From positions 1,054,001 through 1,118,000 of the forward strand of contig JAMXSV010000010.1 in the NCBI GenBank assembly GCA_027559495.1: a stretch of DNA of 64,000 nt, in the 5' to 3' direction. Under the pieces are notes generated by a model. That model was not told where the DNA came from, searched no databases, and was given only the letters and a program-made list of their open reading frames with translations. The position numbers and the translations under genes were made by a program. This document shows positions 22,041-33,884 of the stretch, in pieces; the stretch's first letter is position 1; the number at the start of each line of letters is the position of its first letter. This DNA is from Aurifilum marmelostoma. Lineage: Eukaryota; Ascomycota; Sordariomycetes; Diaporthales; Cryphonectriaceae.

Positions 22041-24504
22041 TTATTCTTTGGGCACAGTGACCAATACCTGGTACTCCTTTCCAGCCTGGATGTTGGTGAT
22101 ATGGGCTTCAGGCAGCTTTTGACCATCCAAAGTGACCTCAACAGCCCTCACATCACCCCGCCGGATGTCCACGTGTAAGTGAGCCCCACGAAACGACCTC
22201 TCCACCTTCACGCCCTCCCATCCAGACGGCAGCTGTGGCTCCACCCGTAGCCCCATGGCATCCCCACGGAGCCCACAGAGGCCCTCGATGAAGCTCCGGT
22301 ACACCCACGACACGGTCCCGGTATTGAACAGCTGACTCGACCGCCCGGCCCTGTCCGGGTACTCCCTCCACCCGCCTCGGTAGTAGTTCGGGATATACAC
22401 GGGCAGCTGACCCCTGCGCACGTAGTCGTCCTCGTCCGGGCCAGGCAGCATCTGCCTGAGCACCTGAAACGCACGGTCCGCCTGGCCGATGCTGTACAGA
22501 GCATGGACGTAGAAGGCCGCAGCGTGGTTATACACGGCGCCGTTCTCGCCCTGGCCGGGGAACTTCTGCGTCACCCGCCCGATGTCGTCGCGCATCCCGC
22601 TAAAGGGCGGCCAGAACATCAGCGCGCCGTACGGCGTGCCCAGCATCTCGTCCACGCGCGGCAGCATCCTGCCGATCTGCGTCTCGCTCGCCGCGCCGCC
22701 CAGGATCGACCAGGCCTGCGGGTTCAGCCAGATCCTGCCCTCCGGGTCGCCCTTCACCCCAAACGACACGCCATCGTCCGTGATGCCCCGCGCGAACCAG
22801 TCCCCGTCCCAGAGGTGCCTGTTCGCCGCCTCGTTCACCTCCCTCGCCCCCTCCGTGTACCTCGCGGCCAGGTCGGCCCTGCCGGCCTGCGAGCAGGTGT
22901 CCGCCCAGAGCTTCAGCGCGTACCCCGTCGCCACCGTCAGCCAGCCGGACACGCCCTTGCCCCTGATCCCGACCATGTTCATCGGGTCGCACCAGTCGCC
23001 CTGCGCAATGTAGCTCAGGCCGCGGTGGTCCCGGGCGCTGTCCGAGAGCAGCCAGTCCATGGCGCGGCACATGCGCTCCAGAACCGTCAGGGTGGTGGAC
23101 CTGTCACCGCGGGCGACCGAGATCTCCTCCCCGAGCAGGCCAAAGTCGGCCGTCTCGCTGAGGTACACCTCGAGGGCGACGGGCAGCCAGACGCAGTGGT
23201 CCGTGTGCGGGACCTGGTTGATGTACTTGAGCTCGGCGTCGGGGTCCAGCAGGATCCCGTCCGGCATGGCGCCCGTCTCCGCCTGCTGCGACAGGGCCGT
23301 GACGATGGCCCTGCGCGCCACGGGCGGGTTGATGTAGGCCATGCCCATGTTGTCCTGGAGATAGTTGCGCGTCTGCGGGTCCGTGGTCAGGCGGTTCACG
23401 TCGCCGTGGTAAAACACCTGGCGGGGGAGCCAGTTGTTGACAAAGTCGTCGAGGTGAGGGTCGGGGGGACTGGATGCCGAGACAGCCTGCGCCCTCGCGG
23501 ATGTAGGCCTGGTACTCGCCCGAGGCGGTCGAGAACCCGTCTTCGTCGTGAAAGTACTTGCTCCTCACGCCCTGGATCTCGGCGTGGTCCAGAGCAGGGC
23601 CAAACAGGAAACGGTATGTCTGGGTCTGACCCGGCGCAAGGTCGAGGCGGTATTGCACAACCGCGGTAGGCGTTTCGTACCGCGCGTCGCTCTTGCTCAG
23701 CTCTGCCGCCTCCAGTATCGCCGAGGGCGCGTGCAGGCCGCCCTCTCCTTCGAACGCCTCCTGTCGGGCCTCCCACGACGTCGGCGGGGCGCTGCAGAGG
23801 AGATACGTCTTGTCCTTGAGCTTCTTGTTCTTGAAGTAGTCCTCGGCCTTTTGGTACGGCGTCACGCTGCTGGCGACGATCCCGCCGAGGTCCGCCCTGT
23901 ACTCTGCACTCTGGTTCATCCACGACATGTACCCAATCGTGAAGTAGGGATAGAGGCTGATCTTCCTCCTCCTGCTCTTGCCACTGTTCGTCACCCTCAC
24001 GGTCCACAGCTCAACCACATCATTCGTCGGCAGCGTGAGCACCATCTCCACCCTGATGCCGTCCAGCCCCTCGACAGTCCAAGAGACATCGCTCTTCCCC
24101 ACCGAGAAACAAAAGCGCTCGAGCCCAGCAGCCCGCACAGGCTCATACGGCGCAGAAAACACCGAACCCTCGGTTCTTTCCTCGTCCTTGACGTACACAA
24201 AACGGCCCGGGTGGTGGGCGTAGTAGTTCTGCTCGGGCTGCATAAACGTCCTGGCCTCGATGTTGGGCGCGTGGGCGTACTTTGCCGGCTCGGGCTGCAT
24301 GAACTGGGCGGTGGCGTGGCCGCGACAGGTGGCGTGGATCATCATCTTCTTGTTCCAGAGGAAGCCGCCCGCCTTGGGGAGGGCGGTCGGGCTGGTGAGC
24401 TCGTAGCGGTCTCCATTGTCGGTCGGGCCGAGGAGAGAAGAAGTCTCTCTGTCTGATGAAGAAGGCATGGTCATAACGGGAGTGGTGTGTGCTTCCGATG
24501 GCAT
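22041..24504 (-). CDS. GH94 disaccharide phosphorylase (NdvB / cellobionic acid phosphorylase-like), frame interrupted once
   Basis: Single-exon gene of about 820 residues. The N-terminal half has GFLWNKKMMIHATCRGH and FMQPEQNYYAHHPGRFVYV, typical of the beta-sandwich of cellobiose- and chitobiose-type phosphorylases. The C-terminal alpha/alpha-barrel half has DHCVWLPVALEVYL, QGDWCDPMNMVG (the DW-x-D segment carries the catalytic acid Asp) and GENGAVYNHAAAFYVHALY, where the phosphate site lies. GH94 enzymes cleave beta-glucosides with phosphate, releasing sugar 1-phosphate; fungal members include cellobionic acid phosphorylase, so cellulose-derived aldonic disaccharides are the likeliest substrates, in the cytosol. 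The frame shifts by one base at six G (23463-23468), between YIREGAGCLGIQ and DPHLDDFVNNW. No intron fits, so a surplus base or a true inactivating indel is indicated. The start region is divergent from the ABC transporter. Confidence 0.9.
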
Positions 24505-25767
24505 TTCGGATAAGCCTTGAGTTGCGAGAAGAGGTTGACACCCTCAGCCGGGGATATTTAAGGCAGTGTAGCATTGTCCATTACTGTAATTACCTAGTTA
24601 CGGTATGCCGCCGGAGGGACTAACGGCAGATCTTCCCGTATAAGCCATACGAGAGTCTGTTTCTCGTGGGTCAAGAGCCGGTTATAGAAGCACCAGAGAG
24701 ATCAGTCCCTGTCGGAGGATTTAGCCTTAATTCAGGAGCACATAAGGAGAAGGAGGGCCAGGCAAAACTTCGGGATTTCTCCATGTGCTTAGGTGATAAT
24801 ATGACTCTTGCAGGGTGAAGAAATTGTTCCCATGATCGTGTTATCTAATTTGAACATGGAGACACAGTACATGTTTGTGACATAACTGAATTGGACCTTG
24901 AAGATGTGCAGACAGTATGATTTGAGACGTGAAGATCCAGCACCAAAGTTATTAATTCATAACCACAAATAATAATATGTAACAAAGGACAATCCTCATA
25001 TTATTCAGCTTGAAGAAACCAAGTACATCAATTGAGGAGGCTTCCAGGCTGGCGTAGCATGGGAAGAGGTCCCAATCACAACTTTCTATCTGTCCAAACC
25101 AATTCTATGTTGCTTTCCTCTGTGACCAGCCTCATTATATGTCAAGATTGTCCACTTCGATGCATATTGCAAATTAAATAATGAGAAATGCAAAACCCAA
25201 CTCAGAGAAGGAGGCAGAGAAAAAGGAATGATACCTCTCAAATGTTCTGGCACTGGGCAAGTCATCATTCCAATGTCTGTCCTGAATAAATCAAAACCTC
25301 TCGTAATATTCAGTTCAACGCATTGTGAGGGCTCTTTTCCTGAGGTGTGTGTACATATTTACTGCATTTTGAAACATCGAATCCTTTGGCCTAGGCAGTG
25401 TATATGCTGACGAACCAAACCAGCGCCCGAAAAACACCCACTATCCAAATCCAGCTCGCCGACAAAGACGCGCCTGTATGTTGCCTACCAACCCCGTACA
25501 TCTTGTCAACTTATATGGGCAGTGTATTCGTACGCTCACGTGCTATTCACAAGACATGTCCATTTCAGAGTCAGAGATCACCAGTAATTGACAGCCTCTG
25601 GGACCTGCATACAAGGACTTAGTATAGGCAACAAACTCACATCCCAATATCTTGTCCTCTCAACTCATTATATATAGAGGGTATACTATATTCCCCTCTG
25701 CTTCTAAACAGGCTTCCTCAATTTATACTCAACCAAAGCCTCCAATTGATCCACAAGATCAACTACC
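24505..25767. promoter_or_regulatory. Divergent promoter region of GH94 and the ABC transporter
   Basis: About 1.26 kb, AT-rich, between two divergent start codons. A TTAAATAT-like element lies about 50 bp before the GH94 start and a TATATATA element about 95 bp before the transporter start. No gene was seen inside. Confidence 0.5.
25669..25676 (+). promoter_or_regulatory. TATA-like element of the ABC transporter gene
   Basis: TATATATA about 95 bp upstream of the ATG at 25768, followed by a CT-rich stretch. Position and context suit a core promoter; use is inferred. Confidence 0.45.
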
Positions 25768-28700
25768 ATGGACACCTGGGCATTGCTAAATGAGGGCTTG
25801 GTCAAGTCACCAATCCCCCAGAACCCTCTCGCTGCTTCAGGCACCACACTGCACCGTGAAACCATCACCTCTACTACATGCCCTGCCGATTGGAGTCTCG
25901 GCCCACTGGTACAGGATTGCCCAAGAGGGTTCGACTTCACACTGTTATTCGAAGAGAGCCTTTTGTCCATTGGCCCATCAACTTTATTCATTATATTCGC
26001 ATCCTTTCGAATACTGTCCCTGAGAAGGGGTCAACTGCAAGACAACATCCAAAACTCAGCTCTGAAGCTCTGCAAGCTTGTAAGATAATCATTACACATT
26101 CCAAGGTTCTCCCTCCAGCGGAGTGTCACCCAAAAATGTCTAACAACCAACGTCAGTCTACAATCCTCACACTAGGACTTGTCAATGTGGCTGTTCTTTT
26201 CACAGCTCTGAACCTTGACACTCCACCACACAACTGGAGGATCGCTATCGCAGCAATGTCCATCCTGGCTGTTGCACCCATGAGCATACTGTCATATCAC
26301 GAGCACACAAGGCAGCTGAGAACATCGCTCTTGCTGAACGGATATCTCATCCTTTCACTGTGCCTGGGAGCTGCTCGGGTTCGGACAGCCTGGCTGGTGT
26401 TTGGAAACGATATGTATACCGTCCTGTTCACCATTAGCCTCGTCCTCACAGCGATCACTGCAATCCTGGAGGCTATGCCAAAGAAACGCCTAGACACAGC
26501 AGACCCAAAAGAGGTCAGCCCTGAAGAGACAAGCGGCATCTTCTCACTGGCACTCCTCGCCTGGCTCAATCCTCTGATCCGCCTGGGCAGCCGCAAGATC
26601 CTCGCCACGGAGGACCTGTACCCTCTCGACACCCAGCTCTCGGCGGATGCAGTGTCAAGAAGCTTCAGCAAGAGATGGCAGGGCGGCGCCGAGAAAGGCC
26701 TTGCATCGTCGCGGAACTGGCTAATCACAGCACTGGTCCGATCTTTCTGGTGGTCCCTCTTCATCCCCGTCCCCAGCCGTGCCGCCGTGCTCATCTTCAC
26801 CTTCTGCCAACCCTTCTTCATCCAGAGACTCGTCTGCTTCCTGCAGGACGACCCGGCATCCGTCGTTGATGACGACAATACCACCACCAAAACAGGTCTG
26901 ATCCTAGCCAGCATCTGCATATACGGCGGCATCGCCCTATCGACCACGTCCTTCGAATACCTCAACAACCGCGCCTTCACCAAGATCCGCAGCGCTCTCG
27001 CCACCGCCATCTTCCAACAGTCCACTGAGCTCAAGTCTACGCACCTCGACACGGCCGTGCTGACCCTCATGAGCACAGACGTAGAGCGCATCGACGAGGG
27101 TCTGCGGGTGTTTCACGATATCTGGGCCAACACGCTCGAGGTGGTCCTCGCGGCATGGTTCCTGCAGCAGCAGCTCGGCACGGCCTTCCTGGCCCCCATT
27201 ATCGGTGTTTTGGTCTGTGCCTTAGTGACGATCTGGATCAGCAGCCTCGCCGGGCGAAGGATCGCCAGGTGGACGGCGCACACCGAGGAGAGAGTGACAT
27301 TGACGAGCGCCGTGGTGTCGAGCATGAAGCCCATCAAGATCGCGGGCCTGGCAGAGGCCACCGCGACCTCGCTGCAGGGCGCGAGGGAGCAAGAGATTGC
27401 GGCTGGGACCTCGTATCGGATGATGACGGTGTTCTCGGTGGTCAACGCCTTTGCGCCAGAGTACCTGGTCCCCGTCGCAACGTTTGTCCTCGCTGCTGGG
27501 CGGCAGCTGAGCATGGCGCAGGTCTTTGCGAGCCTGTCGTATCTGAGGCTCATCACCTCGCCCCTGAGTCAGCTGTTCCAGAGGGTGCCGTCTATGGTGA
27601 CTGCGTTCACGAGTCTGGGCCGGGTCCAGGAGTTCCTGGACAGACAGCATCGCTTGGAATACCGCGTGTTCGAGGAAATATCGTCGCCATCGGCTGCTCT
27701 TGCCGTGGGCGGGCCAGATGTTGGTCCTGCTATCACGCTCGACAGCTTGAATGTGGGCTGGACTCGGGACAAGTGGCAGCTCCACGACTTGAACCTGACA
27801 ATTCCCAAGGCCCAAACCACCATCATCACGGGCCCAGTGGCGTCTGGAAAATCAACACTATGCAAGGCGCTCCTGGGCGAGGCCACGTTCACCCAAGGCA
27901 CCGTCACCATTCACCAGCAGCGACACCGGGTCGGATACTGTGACCAGACGGCCTTCCTCATCAACGGATCCATCAGGTCTAACATTATCGGATTCGACGC
28001 CTTCGACAGTGTCCTGTACGACCAGGTCCTGGACACTGTTCTGCTCAAAGCCGACCTTCAAAAATTGCCAAGGGGTGACGCGACAGCCATCGGCAGCGGG
28101 GGCGTTACTCTTAGCGGAGGTCAGAAGCAGAGAGTCGCCCTCGCCCGCGCCCTGTACCTCAACGTGGACACCTATATCCTAGACGATTTCGCAGTAGGTC
28201 TGGACACGCCAACCGCTGATGAGATTGTCAGGCGCCTGTTGCGGCCTTCCGAGGGTTTTCTGGCTCGCAGACGAGCCACTGTGGTCTGGGCCACGCACTC
28301 CATCCGGTACCTGTCCCTGGTTCAGCGCGTGATCACCCTGGGCACAGATGGTTGGGTACTTCACCAAGGTGGCCCCGAACAGGTGCACCAGGAACTACAG
28401 GTGACGCTGGGGTCAGAAGAGGACGAACAAGAGCAGCAACACGGGAATGAAGGTGTAAAGAATGATGCCGCCGACAGCCACGAGGCAGCCGAGGAAGAGG
28501 GTCAAACAGACCCCTCCCGTGCCCTGAATGGAGTAGACGTCTATGTGCACTACTTCTCATCCTTTGGCGCGCCCCTCATCATCGCTGCCATCACAGCTGG
28601 TCTCTGGTTTGGCTTCTTCGCAAATGCAGGGGCAGTATGGCTCAAGACCTGGGTCGAGAACACCTACTCCATCCCGGGCCCTCGCAGCCACATCAATGCC

Positions 28701-30294
28701 TTCTACCTCGGCATTTACGCCGCCATCAACAGCATGGCGCTTATAAGCCTGGGCACCTACATCGCCGTCACCCTCATCGGCATGGCCAGGACCTCAGCCT
28801 CGGTGCTACACCACCGTGCTGTGACCGCGCTGATGCACGCGCCGCTGCGCTACCTGACGGGGACCGACGCCGGTGTGATTGTGAATTACTTCTCTCAGGA
28901 CATGAATCTCATCGACACCGCCCTTCCAGCCCTGGTCATGAACACCTTTGCTGTCGCGTGCCTGCTTCTGGGCCAGGCTCTCGTCATCACCATCGGAACG
29001 CCCCCGATCTTGCTCGCCTACCCCTTCGCCGCCGCCGTGCTGGGTGCCGTCACCAGGTACTACCTGCGCACCTCGCGCCAGCTGCGCCTTCTGGAGCTCG
29101 AGAACAAGTCGCCCCTGTACGCCCAGTTCACCGACGCCGTGCGCGGGCTTGCTTCTGTCCGCGCTCTAGGCTGGGTCGCGGCGTGTGCAGCGCAGAACCG
29201 CCGGCGCCTGGACAACGCGCTACGGCCGCTGTACCTGCGACAGGTCATGGGCATATGGCTCAGTCTCGTGTTGAAGCTAGTGGTCGCCGCCGCCGCGGTG
29301 GTGTTTACGGCGCTGGCAGCTTCACGGGGTGAGCATGGCGCGGGGCTCGTGGGCGCGGGGGCTCGTGGCGCTCATGTCTGTTGGAGACTGGCTGAACTCT
29401 GTCGTGCAGTGCTGGGTACAGCTGGAGATGAGCATGGGCGCCGTGAAGAGGCTGAAGGAGTTTGGGGAGCAGGCTGGCAGGGAGGACCGTGCTGGGGACG
29501 ATCTGAGACCCGACGAGACGTGGCCGGTCAAGGGCGAGATCGTTGTCGAGCGGGTGAATGCCTCGTATGTTGCGTCGGGACGGTATAAGGATGTCGTTGC
29601 GGAGGATGTGAGCATTCTGGCGTTGCGAGACGTGTCAGTGAGATTGTCGGCTGGCGAGAAGGTTGCGATCGCTGGGAGGACGGGTAGCGGAAAGTCCTCG
29701 CTGATCCTCCTGCTGCTGCGTCTGCTCGACCCGACTCCTGAAACCGAAAATAACATCACCATCGATGGCTTGCCGCTCCGCCGCATTCACAGAGACACCC
29801 TCCGACAGAGAATCATAGCTGTGCCGCAGGATAGGGCGGTCACTGTGGCGAGTGAGACGTTCAAGCTTGCTCTGGATCCCCACGCACGAAGCACCGAGGG
29901 AGAGTGCCTGGCGGCGTTGGCAGACGTCGGCCTGCTCGGGACCGTGGAAGCTGCTGGCGGAATCCACGCCAAGAGTGGAAAGGATGCGCTGAGCCAGGGC
30001 CAGAAGCAGCTGTTGAGCCTGGCTGTTGCTGTCCTGCGCGCACGAAATCGCGAGAAGCAAGGTATCGCCGGTGGCATACTACTTCTCGATGAGATCACGG
30101 CGAATGTAGACCGAGAGACCGAGAAGGCCATCATCGGGGTGATCGAAAGGGTCTTTAGGGCCTACACAGTAGTGGCCGTGACGCATAGCCTCGAGTCTGT
30201 GGCGGGCTTTGATAGAGTGCTTGCGATGGCTGATGGGCGGGTGATCAGAGAGGGTTCTCCTAAGCTGTTGGCTGAGCTCCAGGAGGAAGCATAG
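25768..30294 (+). CDS. ABCC (MRP-type) full-length ABC transporter, frame interrupted once
   Basis: Exon 1 is 25768-26079; the intron 26080-26156 has a GTAAGA donor, CTAAC branch site and GTCAG acceptor; one long exon follows. About 1482 residues. Exon 1 holds the fungal ABCC N-terminus DWSLGPLVQDCPRGFDFTLL. TMD0 and TMD1 precede NBD1: Walker A GPVASGKST, signature LSGGQKQRVALARAL, Walker B YILDDF, with the usual ABCC Asp in place of the catalytic Glu. TMD2 then NBD2: Walker A GRTGSGKSS, signature LSQGQKQLLSLAVAVL, Walker B ILLLDEITANVD, H-loop VTHSLE. Such pumps export conjugates, drugs or secondary metabolites at the plasma membrane or vacuole. The frame moves by one base near 29357-29361, a run of five G, between HGAGLVGAG and LVALMSVGDW inside TMD2. 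A 58-nt intron could also restore frame but would delete a conserved helix. Confidence 0.92.
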
Positions 30295-30563
30295 TCAGTG
30301 AAAAGCATGCACAAATCAGGAGCTGCAAGCACAGGGGAACAGTCACATGACGATGATGCTCCAGTGTGATCAAGAACAATGTGACCTATAGCAAGATCCA
30401 AAATTCAGATGCTGCCCCATGTCCCTCAGACCTGAGCAAGGTGAAGAGAGGCCTTGTGAGTATCTCCCAACAAATCTTCCAAGCGCCACTCGCCACTCGT
30501 CACTTCGTGGGGTCCCATACTCCGAGTCAGCAATATCACGTCGCTGGCCGGTCGTTCTTCCAA

Positions 30564-32354
30564 TCATCGGCGGGTGAAGGAGCGGACCAGGGCAGAACTC
30601 TGGCGCGAAGAGCACCCTGAAGACGAGGAGAGTAGAGGAGATCAGCGGACGGAGCGAGAACGAATGGCGCCGAGCCACGTACAGTCGCATGCACCTCGAT
30701 GGGATGCACGAATGTGAACGCTACAATACCCGAGACCGCAGTTTGTGCAGATGCGCTCTGTCTTTTTGATGCATGAATGGCACTTCCACCAAGACGTCAG
30801 ATCCTCAGCTGAGCAAGTATTTTGGATAAGGAGATCGCACCTGAACGCCGCATTCCCAACAACAGCGGATGAGATGGCCCTGAAAATTGAGAGGGAGAGA
30901 GAGAGAAGTCAGCATATCTCCACACATCCAAACTTGCACACAATACAGAGACGCAGTCTCGCACCTCATTCTCGTCGAGATTGTCAGTTTCAACGGCAGT
31001 CCTCGACCCCAGGGTGTAGCACGTCTCGCACCACCACTTGCCGCAGGTCCGGCAGCATCGGCTTTGGATGCACCGGGCGCACCGGGCGATGAAGCGTTTC
31101 AGCTGCATGTCGGGCCCGAGATCCTGGGCCGATGAAGGCGTTGTCCTCGCCCCATCAGGGCACTTGGCCGCTCTTATGCTGGAGGGATGAGCTGGCAGCG
31201 GCGTGAGCAAGGGGAAGCGACAGGTCTCGTGGTTGGCGCCCTCTCCTGCGAAATCGCCCCAGACGGTCCAGCCTTCGGGTGCAGAGCCACAGCTTGCGCA
31301 GCCGCCCAGGGAAAAGCTCGCGATGGCGATCCGCGCCGGCTCCCCAGGCGCGAACGGCGGCCAAGCGGGAGCGTTGGGGGCCATGTTGATCGTCTGGTAC
31401 GCCGGCGAATTGGGATGCTCGGGTCCCCGGCACAGAACAGCGTCAAAGGAGATGACTCCTGCGCAGGCCATTATGGTAGCAGGCCAACCTTCCTCCAGAT
31501 TGTGCCTTAGCACGGTTCCTCTGCCGGCGTACCACGAGTGAGTATCATTCTCCGCCTCGCTCGCCTCCTCAGCCCTGCGACGCCGAGCCCGGCGCGGATT
31601 GATGTCGATCCAACTGATATTCGCCGGCCCGTAGTATGGTGGATCTGGCAGGCTTTTCCCGCCAAAGAAGTAAAGTCCCTGTAGCTGTGGGGGATGTCCG
31701 GGTCGACTGGAGCCAGCCAGCGTCTCGAGCGTCGTGCGGAGCTTTAGTCCGTCTAGGTCTTTGATTTGGCGCAGGGACAGGATGCGCACAGGGAAGGAAG
31801 GGTCAGAGACGATGTCGTGAATAAGCTCGGCCGCCACGATAAGGTGGTCAAGAACCAGCGTGGAAACATGGCGCAGCAAGTCACGGCTGCGCAGTGTATC
31901 GAGAGCGGCCTTCAATGGCGCACTGGCCCTGAGGCTATAAAAGCAGAATCAGCACGCGCGCATCGCTGAGAACAAGGACAGAGCTGTGCAGGACATACAC
32001 ATGTCGCGTGTGGAAGTCGCTAAGTATGGTACTACTATTCATATCCTCCCACGACGTTCTCACTGGGATTTCTTCTAGCTGGCGTTTGGACGCACGCTGC
32101 TTGTAGAGCGGGGACACGGCCGGGCTGAGGTCGAGACGGCGCACCACGTTTGTGGTCCGGTATATCAGGGCTTGGAAGGTCTTTGAAGTCGCAGCCAAGT
32201 TCAGCGTGGCAGCGATGGGCAGGTAGTCAACAGTATGTGAGAGCAAGAGGGGGTTTGAGAGTATGCAGAGAAGCGAGGGAGCTGCTGTCTCGATCTCCGC
32301 CTCATCTGGCTGAACATGCTTGTTGCCGCCACCTTGTTCGACGTTCGGGGCCAT
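30564..32354 (-). CDS. F-box protein with C-terminal cysteine-rich zinc-binding region
   Basis: Five-exon model, 512 residues: 31999-32354, 30965-31934, 30841-30879, 30683-30803 and 30564-30616. The N-terminus carries an F-box-like segment (LSHTVDYLPIAATLNLAATSK). The middle is leucine-rich. The tail is a chain of cysteine pairs: CIQSRCCRTCGKWWCETC, RCCWECG, KCHSCIKK, ICTNCGLGYCSVH and CDWC, suggesting several zinc sites. F-box proteins link substrates to SCF ubiquitin ligases. Introns 1, 2 and 4 have good sites (GTATGT; GTGCGA with TTTTCAG; GTACGT with CTTCAG). The third gap is only 37 nt (30804-30840), very short for an intron; a one-base indel is the alternative. Ending at the in-frame stop at 30805 would lose half the cysteine motifs. 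It is a known fungal arrangement, but I cannot name it. Confidence 0.78.
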
Positions 32355-33884
32355 GATGGCCAGCCTCGGGGTCGAGACTGCGATCGATCTTCTTCTCCTT
32401 CGTCAAGGGCTTTCTTTGTTTTGAAAAGTTGCCGTCAGACCGGCGGATGTCGCTCGAGGAGGAGAAAGAGAGGAGTATTGAGGAAGCTGGAGAACATCTC
32501 CGGCGAGGAAGGAGGACGGGTGAGAGCTGCTGCGTGAGCTTTATAGTGAACAAGCCCCAGACGGGAAGGTGCAGTGACTACCAAGTAAGCGAGCCACTGA
32601 TACCAGTCGGTGCGGACCAGGGGGGCTTGGTGGTGGTGGTGGTGGTGGTGGTTGGATATGCTGCGGCACCTAGTTAGGTGCGGAATTAGTGCTCTATAGA
32701 ACCCTCGAACCCCCCACCCCAGTGCGGCCCCCCACTAGAAAAGGCTCGATAGGGTGGCCTGGGTGGATGACAGAGACACGCTAGAGGACTGACGCAGGCG
32801 GGATGTCACCTCAGCGAGACCCACGGACTCCACGATAGGTCTACTATGTAGTGGCCCTGAGCGTGTCTGTACTGAAGTTATTATACATCACCTTTCTTCG
32901 TAGCATAGGTATATTGAGGTATTATCTATCATCTTGAAGGCGGGTGAGGTCTCTGCTGTTTCTGTTCTACCAAAGACTACACGTCCATATGGCTTCTTGA
33001 CCGCCTCATCGACCGCAGATCTCCCAGAAAAGCAATAATCGGGAATGTCGGGATCTTCCCTCCTCTGGCGCATCTTTTGTCGTTAGACGCATTTGACTTA
33101 TTGGACGATCTGACACCATGCAGAGTGATGTGGCCTTGCCAAAAATAGTACATGGAACACCAGACGGCAGAAGAAATGTTGGACCGGCGGGCCGTATAGC
33201 ATCTTGTCCCATGCCAGTACATGCCAAGATGGTTGATGTAGTGCAACACGAGGTGAGACATGTATTGTCGCCTTTGCTCACGGCAATGACTTACTGAGTA
33301 GATTTAGAGCTGTCGGTGGGTTGATATGGGGCGCGGGAACACAAGTACTGTACTATGTACGTACTAGCTAGGCCTGAAGGACTGCAGCGCTCGGTTGCCG
33401 GAGCTTAGGCCTCATAGGAGCGTGCCAGTTGACTGCTTGGTACTGCTGTAGGCCCGCTTTGCCCCGCCCGCAGTGGCTTCTTCTAGTACATCTCTTCCGG
33501 GGCAAGCTCAATCAGTACCTGCCGGCCGCTCCCGCTGCAAGCAAGGGTTCAGCGATGACGATTGCTCTTGGCCGCCTGCGCTGCGGCGCTATTCCACTGC
33601 TTCACATGGAACTGCGCAGAATTTATTACTTCCGTCGACCGTGCTGACCGAGCAACTCAGTCCAGCCTTTGCCACGATGATTTGAAAATCCATACAAGCC
33701 TCGTCACGGTCAGAGAACTATTCAGCCTACTGCAAGGCTCTGAACATGTTGTATTATTTATGACAGACAAGCCTCGAACCCTCTGCCGCCTGCTCGACCT
33801 CCTCGTCGCCCCCACACACGCCCATCACGATCCATTACCGGCTGCACACTTGCCGTTCTCTCTCCTTTTCGCATAGGCCATGTC
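32355..33884. other. Divergent intergenic region
   Basis: About 1.5 kb between the starts of the F-box gene and the UFD1 gene, so it holds both promoters. It contains a TGG repeat (listed separately). Short open frames near 33.0-33.3 and 33.4-33.9 kb have no recognisable content. Confidence 0.5.
32628..32651. repeat. Trinucleotide repeat (TGG)8
   Basis: Eight perfect TGG units about 275 bp upstream of the F-box gene start codon. A simple microsatellite. Confidence 0.85.

Noticed and set aside
22503..23669. 388-residue plus-strand frame
   Set aside because: Antisense shadow of the GC-rich GH94 gene; Arg/Pro/Val bias and no domain.
29330..29390. A 58-nt intron in the ABC transporter to restore the frame
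   Set aside because: Splice signals exist, but removal would delete a segment that matches a conserved TMD2 helix; a surplus base at the G run explains the frame better.
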